Below are positions 31,474 to 41,306 of a stretch of 64,000 nucleotides of DNA, in pieces; within the stretch, counting starts at the first letter, position 1; every line of letters starts with the position of its first letter. Location: contig CAUYUJ010021028.1 of the NCBI GenBank assembly GCA_963575745.1, forward strand, positions 81,987-145,986, read 5' to 3'. The stretch is from Prorocentrum cordatum. Taxonomy: Eukaryota > Sar > Dinophyceae > Prorocentrales > Prorocentraceae. The position numbers and the translations under genes were made by a program. The notes under the pieces are model-generated. The model was not told the origin of the DNA. It was given only the letters and a program-made list of their open reading frames with translations, and searched no databases.

Positions 31474-31530
31474 GGGTCACCGCTCGGTGCCTCACCGCAC
31501 CGTTTCGGGACCCCCAAATCACGGTGACCC
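31474..31530. mobile_element. 57-bp inverted-repeat element, GGGTCACCG ends
   Basis: gggtcaccg and cggtgaccc are perfect 9-bp terminal inverted repeats. The interior tcaccgcaccgtttcgggac is the reverse complement of the right arm at 30708-30778. Confidence 0.7.
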
Positions 31531-31783
31531 GTCGGCATCGCCGACGCCGTGGCGTTTAGGACGGGAGAGTTTCGCGCCCGCTTGACCCTCGAGGGGACCA
31601 GCGAATGCGACGATCTCGCGGGCCGTTGGAGGGAGGGCGGGATGGAGGCTTCTCCACCTTCACCCTCCCAATCCTCATCCTCCCCCCTCCCCCCCCAGCA
31701 AAATCTCTCCAAGGACCTCTCCACGGGTTCGTTCCGAGTAGTATTACGATGGGGCAGCCTGCCGTGGCAACGAGAGGCCCAAA

Positions 31784-31892
31784 AGGCTAGCAAACGCCCG
31801 AATTCTGGATCCTCGAAGTTCCTCGATCATCGTTCCTAGGCTAGCAAACGCCCGAATTCTGGATCCTCGAAGTTCCCTCGATCATCGTTCCT
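31784..31892. repeat. recent 54-bp tandem duplication
   Basis: aggctagcaaacgcccgaat begins at 31784 and again at 31838. The copies are identical apart from one extra c, so the duplication is very young. Confidence 0.95.
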
Positions 31893-32214
31893 CCTCCCTC
31901 CTCCCTGCCTGCTCCCTCATTCCCTTTCCTCCTTACTCCCTGCTCCCCCTCCTTCCTCCTCGCTCTTCCTCCTCCCCCATTTCTCCCTTCTCCTCTCCTC
32001 CTCCTTGAACCCCGGCTGCCTCCTCAAGACACCGCCTTCTCTTCCTCGAGCCCCCCGAGGAGAATGCGTCCTCTGAGTGCTCGAAGGAGACCCCGCGCGG
32101 CTACAAGCAGGGCACCCCTCGCAGCCCATGCGGCCAGGACACCCCGCGCGGCTGCCAGCACGGCGCGTCGAGGGGTGAGGACAGGGAGGGGAGGGGAAAA
32201 TGATGAGGAGGGCG
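31893..32214. other. no recognised gene
   Basis: Pyrimidine-rich (31893-32040), then GC-rich. Nothing coding recognised. Confidence 0.45.
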
Positions 32215-32345
32215 AGGTTGAGGGGGAGGGGAAAGGGGAGGAGGAGGAGGAGGAGGAGGAGGAGGAGGAGGAGGAGGAGGAGGAGGAGGGGGAGGAGGAG
32301 GAGGAGGAGGAGGAGGGGGAGGCGCAGGAGGAGGAGGAGGAGGAC
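32215..32345. repeat. (GAG)n microsatellite
   Basis: About 130 bp of gaggaggag with ggggag interruptions. Confidence 0.95.
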
Positions 32346-33017
32346 AGTCCGGCAGCGCGATGCGCAAGCCCAGCGTAAGGCTGCTCCTGCCCATCGGCAA
32401 CTCACGCACACCACTGGCACCCGGAAGAACTTCGAGCTCAGTTGCAGTAGGCTAAGCAGACTGAGTTGGTGGAGCATGTTAATGGCTGAGCTCGAGACGA
32501 CGGGGGAAGAAGACAGGACCGCCCTCGCGAAGGAGTGCCTGACCACCGTCACCAACCCGCCCAGCCACAGACGGCAAGGTTAGTTTCACAGCCCTCCTGG
32601 ACGGGTCCGCCAGCGAGTTTCTCTTCGACATCGGGGACGAGGCTGATGTCAGAAACAGAAGGAGGAGTCGGGACAGTTTATGGGCGTTATGGCCAAAAAC
32701 TAACTCCTCTCCCCAACAAAGCAAGGGTGCTACGCCTCCCGACAGGCCCATGGAGAGCAGAAGAAGATGGCATCCGAGCGACGCCGTGCTGACTCTGCTC
32801 CTCCCGCCGGCGGGGCAAGCTTGGGGCAGCCGTTTCTATTGATGGGGCTTCCGCAGCCGTTGCTGAGCCGAGCGCGGCCGCCCTTCCCCGAAAAGCCATT
32901 ACGAGCGTGTTTCTTTTTTGCTTGGGGCATAGGGGCGTTAGAGCACCCGCCCCCCCCCCCTCCTATGACGTATAACGGCCCCCCCCCAGTGCGTTCCTGG
33001 CACTGCCGCCGTGCGCA

Positions 33018-33350
33018 TTGGGATCCGCATAGGCGTCCGCATAGGAATCCGCATAGGCGTCTGGTCCGCATTGGGAATATCATGGGGATCCGCATAGTGA
33101 TGCGCATGCGCATCCGCATAGGGATCCGCAGAAGGACCCGCGTAAGGATCCGCATAGGGTATCGCATAGGGATCCGCATGGCAATGCGCATGAGCATCCG
33201 CATACGTAGGCATGCGCATCAGAATCCGCATCGGGATCCGCATAAGCATCCGCACAGGGATCATCGCAGGGATCCACATAGGGATCCGCCTAAGGATCCG
33301 CATCGGGTTTCGCATAGGGACCCGCACTGGAATGCGCAAAGGGATCCGAC
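33018..33350. repeat. GGATCCGCATAG dodecamer array
   Basis: About 27 degenerate copies of a 12-bp unit, ggatccgcatag, many keeping the BamHI-like ggatcc. The array can be read as Arg/Ile/Met repeats on one strand and Asp/Ala/Tyr on the other. I treat it as satellite, not coding. Confidence 0.9.
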
Positions 33351-33378
33351 ATTGTGATTTTTTATTTTCCCAGTGAAA

Positions 33379-33500
33379 ACTCTTCCTCCTCCTTTTCCTC
33401 CTCCCTCTCCTCTTCCTCTTTTCCTCCTCCTCCTCCTCCTCCCTTTTTCCTCCTCCCCCTTTTTCCTCCTCCCCCTTTTTCCTCCTCCCCCTCGTCCTCC
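33379..33500. repeat. (TCC)n microsatellite
   Basis: tcctcctcc with cctttttcc interruptions, about 120 bp. Confidence 0.9.
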
Positions 33501-33544
33501 GCATCGCCATGTTTCGGTCGAGCCGTTTCGGCGCCAAGGGGCGG

Positions 33545-33634
33545 CAGAGGCAGCCTGTTGGGCGGCCCGGTTGCGCGCCGACAGCCATGGACTGGTTGTG
33601 GCGCGCAGCCGGGCCGCCCAGCAGGCTGCCTCTG
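33545..33634. repeat. 90-bp near-perfect hairpin
   Basis: The left arm cagaggcagcctgttgggcg continues through gcccggttgcgcgcc. The right arm is its complement ending ggctgcctctg. The stem is about 42 bp with around five mismatches and a loop of about 6 nt near 33588-33594. Confidence 0.88.
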
Positions 33635-34240
33635 GTCGTGGCTCGTGCGCACACGCGCTGTGGTGCAAGCAGAAGCGCTACCATTGCCTGCGCTCCCCAT
33701 TCTTCGCCATTTCTTTTCACGGGCGCTGTGGTGCGCACAGTGGTCATGACGTGCACGGGCGTCGTGGGTTCAGAGTGCAGGAGTGTACGCAGGGCACGAA
33801 AAAACAAGAATCACAATCAATTCGCATTTAGAATTTGATCATAACGGCCGCCCCCACGATTTTCTTGCACTTGGCCCCGTCGTGACCCCATAGGGTCCCA
33901 GAGGTGCACGCAGGCCTTGTGATGCGCACAGGCATTGCGGTGCACGCAGATGGTGTTCAACTGGTCCTGACTTGTGGCCCCTTGTCGTGGCTCGTGCACG
34001 CAGGCGCTGCGGCGCACGCGGATGCGCTACCATTTTACCTACTCCCCTCGTCGTCGTCGCTCGTCGCTCGTCGCTCGTCGTCGTCGTGCGCGCGGGCGCG
34101 GCTGCGGTCCCGGAGCCACACGGCCGGGGAGGGAACGTTGCGTCGCCCCCCCCCCCCCCCCGCCCACCTTCGCTCCTATTTTATGACGCCCGCTATCACC
34201 GAATATTGTTTTGATGTGGTATAGATGTGCTTAGACAGTA
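33635..34240. other. no recognised gene; GCGCAC-type short repeats
   Basis: Degenerate gtgcgcac / gcacgcaggc words recur (33640-34020) and there is a (CGT)n tract at 34050-34090. A c-run lies at 34145-34162. No coding region recognised. Confidence 0.45.
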
Positions 34241-34309
34241 GAAACTACGCCAAGGGCCACGCCAAGAGCCCAGTCTTCGCCTCGTTGCGCGCTTGGCTTT
34301 CGGGGCGGA

Positions 34310-34600
34310 GCGCCTTCCTAGGGGCCTCCAGGGGCCTCCATGGGGCCTCCTGGTGCCCCGCAGGCCTCCCCTTGGACCCCCCGAAACCCTTCCAGGCGCC
34401 CCCGACCTCTTCGGGCCTCGCGGGGCGTCCTGAACGATTCTTGGGGCATCCTGCTTCTGATGTCTCCCGCGGCATCGGCGTCCTCGGACCTGTGTCTATT
34501 CACTCGTGTGCCCCCTGGGCCCCTGCCCTCGAGGCCTCTCAGAGTGCCCCCCCTCCTCCCTCCCGTGAGGCTCAGGGGGTGCCATGGGGCTCTCGAGCCT
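34310..34600. repeat. CTTGGGGGCC-type degenerate array 5 (weak)
   Basis: ggggcctccaggggcctcca and related words, less regular than arrays 3 and 4. It leads into a TCC tract. Confidence 0.55.
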
Positions 34601-34614
34601 CGACCCCTCGGAGT

Positions 34615-34788
34615 CGATCCCTCCTCCCCCTTCTCCCCCTCCTCCTCCTCCTCCTCCTCCTCCTCCTCCTCCTCCTCCTCCCCCTCCTCCTCCTCCTCCT
34701 CCTCCTCCTCCTCCTCCTCCTCCTCCCCCTTCTCCTCCTCCCCCTCCCCTCCTCCTCCTCCTCCTCCTCCCCCTCCTCCTTTATGCGC
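34615..34788. repeat. (CTC)n microsatellite at retrotransposon 5' edge
   Basis: About 170 bp of ctcctcctc ending where readable retrotransposon protein begins (about 34796). The element is therefore 5'-truncated at, or inserted next to, this tract. Confidence 0.92.
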
Positions 34789-34795
34789 TGGAGGC

Positions 34796-35297
34796 CTAGT
34801 TATCTCCGACCCGTTGGCCCTTCTGCGCATGGAATCCGAGCGATTCAGCGGCTTGTGGAAAGCCACTGCCACCCCCCTCCTGGACCGTGGTTTCCAAGGG
34901 GTGCAAGAAGCCTTCCCGCGGCTGGAGCCAGCCTTCATAAGAGGAGTCTCGTCCAGGTACCCTGTCCGCTCGGCCCAGGGTGTGGATGGGTTTCACATGA
35001 AGCATTACAATTGGCTCACTGACGAAGCCCTCTCAGTGGTGTCCCTCCTGTTTTCCCTGGTCGAAATCCTGTCCACGCTGCCTTCGCAAATACGTGTGAT
35101 CCAGGTGGCCCTCCTTATGAAGCCCACGGGGGGTTGGCGTCCGATCGGGTTGTTTGTTTCCCCTTTTAGGCTTTGGGGACGTTGCAGAAGGGTCTACGCC
35201 CAACAATGGGACATGTCACACATGATACCATTCTCCGCAGGATCTAAGTTTGCTGCCGCCTGCGACGTCGTATGGCGCCAGGCCCATGCGATCTGAA
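34796..35297 (+). pseudogene. RT N-terminal (fingers) segment
   Basis: Frame 2 reads SERFSGLWKATATPLL, SAQGVDGFHMKHYNWL, VIQVALLMKPTGGWRPIGLF and AAACDVVWRQA. The block with GGWRPIGLF corresponds to the RPI region that precedes the RT palm. The frame runs into a stop just after WRQAHAI, while frame 3 takes over with SEVGTSRGDAYATLLWDMTK, so a single-base indel at about 35288-35297 separates this segment from the main ORF. It has no usable start codon of its own beyond the microsatellite. Confidence 0.85.
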
Positions 35298-37490
35298 GTA
35301 GGTACCTCCAGAGGAGACGCATATGCGACGCTACTCTGGGATATGACGAAATTCTACGAGACATTCCAGTTTTATCGGCTCCTGGACCAGTGCAAGGTTT
35401 TCGGGTTCCCCATGGCCATCGCCCAGCTGTGCGTCAACACACATCGCAGCGCTCGATACCTTTGCATCTCGTCCATGGTATCTGGACCTCACTTCGCTCT
35501 ACTAGGAGTCATTGTAGGATGTAGTTTCGCGACCACCTTCGTCAGGATCTACATGATAGGCCCATACGATAAGCTGATCTCCAGACTCCCAGCCTCAGTG
35601 AACATAGACCAGTATATTGACGACACAGGGCTGAACAGCGTAGGCAAAGCGAAGGAGGTCGTAAGGAATATCAAGGAGTCCTCGGCTGCCCTCTACCAAA
35701 TGTTCGTCACGGAATTAGGCTGCGAAGTTTCTAGAGACAAAGTCAATTTCGTCTGCTCCGACAAGCATGTGGCTCACGAGCTCAAGGAATTTGTAGGAGA
35801 GCTTGCTGACCCAGTTGTTGAGAGTACTACAAATTTGGGGATCGGCGACACGGTGGGGAGGCCTCGAAGGACCCGAAACAGAGCCAAAAAGTTCACGATC
35901 AGGTTACATAAGTTCAAGATTCAGACCAGAAAACTCAGGAGGATCGGGCAGACCTTGGGCAGGTACGCTAAAAGGATTTTCGTTTCTGGCACGCTGCCCT
36001 GCATCGAGTATGGAGCAGCAGTTCACGGTATCTCCGATCGAGAAGCTCATTTAATCAGGCAGTCGGCAGGCAAGGTCCTCCGCCCGCAGGCTGCTGGCCG
36101 ATCTCTCACCTCGCTCATGATTCTGGAGGATGTCCCCTGGAGATGCGAAGTGGCCCCGATTCTTCGATATTCGAAGGAGATCCGGGCTGCTCACACCCGC
36201 TCGTACCCGTACAGCTTCACGTTCCAGGAGTTGAGGACGGCGTGGGAGATAGGGTACCAGGGGGAGGATGTGAAGGATTGGAAAAAGGTCGAGGGCCCGC
36301 TGTCGGCCCTCAAGCTTTCGCTTAGGAGGATATCGTGGGACATGAAGGATTTTGCTACGTTGGGGAATGATTTCGAGGAGGAGGTGGTTCTGACGTTTGT
36401 CTCTCCCTCACTCATCAAGGGCATGCTGTTCTGCGCCGTGCTTAGGTCTCTAGAGCGCGACGCGAGTAGTAAAGCGAATATGGATTTCCCCCGGTTGTGC
36501 TTCGACGTGCCTCGAGCGAAGATCCGGTCTAAGCGATCGACTCCGCTCGGGCGCGGATGTATGAAATCGCTGGTCTGCGGTGCGATCTGGGCTCCGAGTC
36601 GCGCGAAGGATTGCGGGTATCAAGTCCTGTCCACTAAGTGTGCGCTTTGCCAGGGATGCGACGACTCGGAGCTCCACCGGCTGTGGGAATGTTCAAGTTG
36701 CCAGGACCAGCGGCTAGAAATTGTTGAACAGTCTGACATTAACCAGGCTCTTGCTGCGGAAGGGCCAGTCGAGCAGTTCTTGTACAGTCGAGGTTTGTTC
36801 GAGCACCCTGGAGATAAGCACCCCCGACCAGCGAAGGCTGGGACGTCCGACATGAAGTGGGCCGACGAAAACAGAACGGATGCCGATTTCCAGGGGAGCA
36901 TTTTCATTGACGGGAGCTGTAGCAGACACATTGTTCCTGAGTTTCAACGTGCGGGGTGGGGAGTTGTGCAGTTGAAGGCAGGAGGCGAGGTGGAAGGCAG
37001 GCTGTTCGGACCCGTCCCGACCCCACTTACGGCCTCCCCCCAAGCTGGAGAATTCCAAAGCTTAGCAATGGCATCCATTCAGCTAGTAGGTTCTAGTGAT
37101 ACTTATTCAGACTGCCGCAATGCTGTTAAGCAGAGCGAGCAGCCACATGAGCAGCAGCTTAGCTATTTCAGGCCTTATGCTGGAAGGATGCAGTACTACC
37201 AACAAGGGTCCAAATGGGTAAATGGCGTGGTGAAGGTCAAATCCCATCTGGACCCTAACGAAGCGGATTTAGATTTCTCAGGAATTCGGGAACTCGGGAA
37301 TTCTGCTGCCGACGCCGCCGCTCGCGCTGGAGCTGACATGCACCCGTCCTGGTCCGAACAGGACGAAAAGGAGCTCCAGCGTAACATTAAGGTTTTCAAA
37401 CAAGTATGTAATCTTGCTACCACGCTTCTCCCACTCCTGGCCGAAGCTCGACCTCTCCGAGGTCGAGCTTCTCCGCCCCCCTCGTCGTGA
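35298..37490 (+). CDS. reverse transcriptase / RNase H main ORF
   Basis: Uninterrupted frame of about 730 codons. The RT palm motif A is in LLWDMTKFYETF. The active-site box is YIDD (35613-35624) rather than the common YADD. A thumb-like basic region follows. CALCQGCDDSELHRLWECSSC (36639-36701) has the Cys/His spacing of the knuckle seen between RT and RNase H in related elements. RNase H catalytic residues are all visible: D in FIDGSC (36909), E in AGEF (37050), D in YSDC (37110) and D in GNSAADAAARAG (37311). The domain would remove element RNA from the RNA/DNA hybrid. The frame ends in a Pro/Ser-rich tail at a stop at 37488-37490, probably past the point where the true frame shifts. Confidence 0.9.
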   Translation, partial: VGTSRGDAYATLLWDMTKFYETFQFYRLLDQCKVFGFPMAIAQLCVNTHRSARYLCISSMVSGPHFALLGVIVGCSFATTFVRIYMIGPYDKLISRLPASVNIDQYIDDTGLNSVGKAKEVVRNIKESSAALYQMFVTELGCEVSRDKVNFVCSDKHVAHELKEFVGELADPVVESTTNLGIGDTVGRPRRTRNRAKKFTIRLHKFKIQTRKLRRIGQTLGRYAKRIFVSGTLPCIEYGAAVHGISDREAHLIRQSAGKVLRPQAAGRSLTSLMILEDVPWRCEVAPILRYSKEIRAAHTRSYPYSFTFQELRTAWEIGYQGEDVKDWKKVEGPLSALKLSLRRISWDMKDFATLGNDFEEEVVLTFVSPSLIKGMLFCAVLRSLERDASSKANMDFPRLCFDVPRAKIRSKRSTPLGRGCMKSLVCGAIWAPSRAKDCGYQVLSTKCALCQGCDDSELHRLWECSSCQDQRLEIVEQSDINQALAAEGPVEQFLYSRGLFEHPGDKHPRPAKAGTSDMKWADENRTDADFQGSIFIDGSCSRHIVPEFQRAGWGVVQLKAGGEVEGRLFGPVPTPLTASPQAGEFQSLAMASIQLVGSSDTYSDCRNAVKQSEQPHEQQLSYFRPYAGRMQYYQQGSKWVNGVVKVKSHLDPNEADLDFSGIRELGNSAADAAARAGADMHPSWSEQDEKELQRNIKVFKQVCNLATTLLPLLAEARPLRGRASPPPSS

Positions 37491-37872
37491 CCTCCCCGAG
37501 GCCCCACCCCCTCCTCCTGGTCACGAGTGGCAGAGACTGCGTGGGTTTTTCCGGTGCTTGAATTGCAACAGAGTCCGTCGAGGAACGAGTGTGCCCCCAC
37601 TTGGAGAATGTACCCAAGTGCATGGCCTGACCACCTCTTCCCTTCGCACTCTTAATCATAGTTGTGTTTCGCTCGAGTGCAGTGATGGTGCGCTTCTCAC
37701 TGTCTGTCTCAAGTGTAAATGCTACTCGGGCCATGGACAGATTCGAGGGCTGTCCAAGAGCTGCGAGAGGCATACCCGTCACACCCTAGACATTTGGAAG
37801 CTTACTGCGAGGGGCAAGCATCCGAAGCGCCCATGGGTTACAGTCGAGACGGGGCCCTGGTCTCTCCTTTAA
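37475..37872 (+). pseudogene. C-terminal zinc-binding domain of retrotransposon
   Basis: Frame 1 continues the polyprotein after the second frame change: GHEWQRLRGFFRCLNCNRV, then VCLKCKCYSGHGQIRGLSKS, CERHTRHTLDIWKL and a closing GKHPKRPW. The paired CxxC and later Cys/His residues suggest one or two zinc sites for RNA or DNA binding. The stop is at 37870-37872. This is the natural 3' end of the coding part of the element. The whole segment is out of frame with the main ORF. Confidence 0.75.
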
Positions 37873-37894
37873 CTCATCCTCGTAGCCGTCATTG

Positions 37895-38518
37895 TTAAAA
37901 ATCCTCCTCCTCCTCTCCCCTCCCTCCTCCTCACTCCTCGTCTCCTCCTCCTCCTCCTCCCCTGCCTCCCATCCTCACCCCATCCTCCTCCTCCTCCTCC
38001 TCCCTCCTCCTTCCTCCTCCTCCTCCTCCTCTTCTCCTCCTCCTCCTCACTCCTCCTTCCTCATCTTCTTCCTCACCTCCTCCTCCCGCCACCCTCCTCC
38101 TCCTCCTTCCTCCGCCCCTCCTCCTCCTCCTCCTCCTCCCTCCTCCTCCTCCTCCTCCTCCTTCCTCCTCCTCTTCCTCCTCCTCCTTCCTCCTCCATCC
38201 TCCCTCCGCCTCCTCCTTCCGCCTCCTCCGTCCTCCTTCTCCTCCTCCTCCTCCTCCTCCTCCTCCTCCCTCCTCCTCCTCCTCCTGCTCCTCCTCCTCC
38301 TCCTTCTCCTTCCCCTCCTCCTCCTTGTCCTCCTCCTCCTTCGCCTCCTCTTCCTCCTCCTCCTCCATTCCCTCCTGCCTCCTGCCTGTTTCCTTCTCCC
38401 TCCGCCTCCTCCCTTCGCCTCCTCCCTCTTCCTTCCCCTCCTCCTCCGCCTCCTCCTTCGCCTCCTCCTCCTCCTCCTCCTCCTCCTCCTCCTCCTCCTC
38501 CCCCTCCTCCTCCTCCGA
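37895..38518. repeat. 0.6-kb (TCC)n tract
   Basis: tcctcctcc with cttcctcc, gcctcctcc interruptions, the longest TCC tract in the window. It begins about 25 bp after the retrotransposon stop codon. Ser/Leu/Pro and Glu/Gly frames here are not genes. Confidence 0.95.
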
Positions 38519-38657
38519 CTGGAGCCTGTATAAAGGCCTGGACGGTTTCATCGTTTTTTGGATAACCACTATTCTCAGTTTTTAACACAGATTCCAAAGA
38601 AACCAAATAAGTCAATTCAAACTACCAGAAACATACAAGTTGATAAAAGCTAAAAGC

Positions 38658-39415
38658 AAGGTTTCGGCTGAGACATCTGTCAAAAAGTAATGGTGGAAGG
38701 CTGGTTCCTGGATGTCTCAAACGAAACCTTGATTATTGGAGAATCCGTTGGATTTTCATTTCTGGGGGAATCCGACGGCCCGAGAAAGTCCAGCGAAAAA
38801 AAACACTGGATTTTCAACAAAATCAGGGTTTCGCTTGAGACACCCTCCAAATTGTCACTTTTCCCCTATTGGTGTTTGCCCGATGTCTCAAGCGAAACCT
38901 TGATGTTCGAAAGGTTAAATCTAAAAATGAAGGTTTCGCCTGAGACATCTGTCAAAAAGTGATGGTGGAAGGCTACTTTTCTGAGGATGTCTCAAGCGAA
39001 ACCTTGGTTTTTTTGAAAATCCACTGGATTTGTTTTTTTTTTGTTCGCCGGACTTTCTCGGGCCGTCGGATTCCTCCAGAAAATGAAAATCGATTCTCCA
39101 ACAATCAAAGCTTCGCTTGAGACATCCTCAGAAAGCCAGCTTTCCACCATCACTTTTTGCCTGATGTCTCAAGCGAAACCTTTGTTTTTAGATTTAACCT
39201 TATTGAAAATCAAGGTTTCGCTTCAGACACCGGGCAAAAAACAATAGAGAAAACTGAAAATTTGGAGGGTGCCTCAAGCGAAACTTTGTTGTTTTTGAAA
39301 ATCCTCCGGATTTTTTTTTTATTTTTTTTTCGCCAGACTTTCTCGGGCCGTCGGATTCCCCCAGAAATGAAAATCCAAAGGATTCTCCAATAATCAAAGT
39401 TTCGCTTGAGACATC
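38658..39415. repeat. block of eleven alternating inverted 20-mers
   Basis: The 20-mer aaggtttcgcttgagacatc occurs forward at 38658, 38825, 38930, 39107, 39212 and 39396, and reversed (gatgtctcaagcgaaacctt) at 38711, 38882, 38986, 39163 and 39268. The order is strictly alternating. The spacers are themselves repeated in both orientations. The 65-bp spacer at 38731-38795 is the reverse complement of 39331-39395 with three mismatches, and a diverged third copy lies at 39045-39106. The aaaagtgatggtggaaggct spacer at 38685 and 38956 is reversed at 39131-39159. The whole can form nested hairpins. No coding potential. Confidence 0.95.
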
Positions 39416-39417
39416 CT

Positions 39418-40839
39418 CAGATAATCAGGCGCATGGTGATGCCGAATGTGAGGACCATGCTGATGAGTATGATGATGCTGACGATGATGATGATTACGCT
39501 GATTTTGACGATGGTGATGATGATGATGCTGCTGATGATGATCATGAAGACGCTTATGATGATGATAGCGATGCCTATGATAATGATGGTGGTGATGATG
39601 GTGATGATGATGATGGTGATGATGATGGTGATGGTGATGATGGTGATGATCATGATGATGATGAGGATGATGGTGATGATGATTGTGATGATGATGATGC
39701 TGCTGGTGATGATCATGATGCTAATGATCATGATTATGAGGATGATGCTAATGATGATGGTGCTGGGGATGCTGATAATGATGATGCTGGTGGTGACGCT
39801 GCTGATGATGAGGATGATGTTCATGGTGATGGTGGGGGTGATGAGGATGAGGATGAGGATGATGACGATGGTGATGATGATTGTGATGATAATGATTATT
39901 TTGCTGATGACGACGATGATGATGATGATTATGGTAATGATGATGACGATGATGATGATGCTGACGCTCATGATGATGGTGATTATGGTGGTGACGATGC
40001 TGCTGATAATGAAGATGATTGTGATGATGATGATGAATATGATGCTGATGACGACGATGATGATGATTATAATGCTAATGATGATGGTGATGATGATGAT
40101 TCTGATAATGTGGATGCTGATGCTGCTGATGATGAAGCAGGTCATGTTGATGAAGATGATGGTGATTATAATGATGATGATGGTGATCACGTTGATGCTG
40201 ATGCTGATGCTGATGGTGCTGCCGATGATGATGATCATGCTGATGATGATAATGAGGCTAATGATGATTATGATGTTTATGATGTTTATGATGATGATGA
40301 CGATGATGATGATACTGATGATGATCATGAAGACGCTCATGATGATGATAGCGATGCCTATGATGCTGATGATGGTGGTGGTGATGATGATGGTGATGAT
40401 GATGATGGTTATGGTGATGGCGATGATGATGATGGTGATGATGATGAGGATGTTTGTGGTGATGATGATGATGGTGATGATGATGCTGATGATGATGCTG
40501 CTGATGATGATGCTAATGATGATGATGCTGATGGTGCTGATGATGACGCTAATGATGGTGGTGCTGATGATGCTGATGATGATGCTGGTGGTGATGCTGC
40601 TGATGATGATGATGCTGATGGTGATGGTGGGGGTGATGGTGATGGTGATGAGGATGATGACGATGATGATGATGATGATTTTGATAATGATGATGGGTTT
40701 TCTGATAACGACGATGGTGATGGTGATGCTACTGATGATGACGATGATGATGATGCTGATGGTCATGATGATGCTGCTGATGATGACGATGATGATGATG
40801 CTGATGGTCATGATGATGATGCTGCTGATGATGATGCTA

Positions 40840-40871
<32 letters not shown>

Positions 40872-41269
40872 AATGAGGATTATGATGCTGATCACGGCGA
40901 TGATGATGATGACGATGATGATGATGATGATGATGATGTTGAGTGTGATGATTGTGATGATGATGGTTATGATAACTTGGATGCTGATGCTGTTGGTGAT
41001 GATGCAGGTCATGCTGATTATGATGATGATGGTGGTGATAATGATGACATGCTGATCACGTCGATGATGATCATGATGATGCTTATGCTGCTGATGATGA
41101 TGGTGATGCCGATGAGAACGATCATGCTGATGATGATGGTGCTGATGATGATGACGACGATGGTGATGACGATGCTGATGATGATGCTACTGATGATGAT
41201 CATGCAGACGCGTATGATGATAGCGATGCCGATGATGATGGTGATGATGATGATGATGATGATCATGGC

Positions 41270-41306
<37 letters not shown>

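Larger units (their letters stand above)
34796..37872 (+). mobile_element. non-LTR retrotransposon, RT-RNase H-zinc finger type
   Basis: About 3.08 kb readable as one polyprotein in the order RT fingers, RT palm, thumb/connection, CxxC-type knuckle, RNase H, C-terminal zinc-binding domain. Two frame changes interrupt it: frame 2 to 3 at about 35288-35297 and frame 3 to 1 at about 37440-37490. The body between is a clean 746-codon frame. No endonuclease domain is present upstream; the element starts at a (CTC)n tract and is therefore probably 5'-truncated. A short a-run (gttaaaaatcc) and a 0.6-kb (TCC)n tract follow the 3' end. It is much better preserved than the element at 1590, so it is younger. 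Confidence 0.92.

Noticed and set aside
33018-33350. CRISPR-like array
   Set aside because: Units of 12 bp without unique spacers, in a eukaryotic context. It is a simple satellite.
38658-39415. CRISPR-like array because of 20-mers with spacers
   Set aside because: The repeats alternate in orientation and the spacers are themselves repeated, unlike a CRISPR array.
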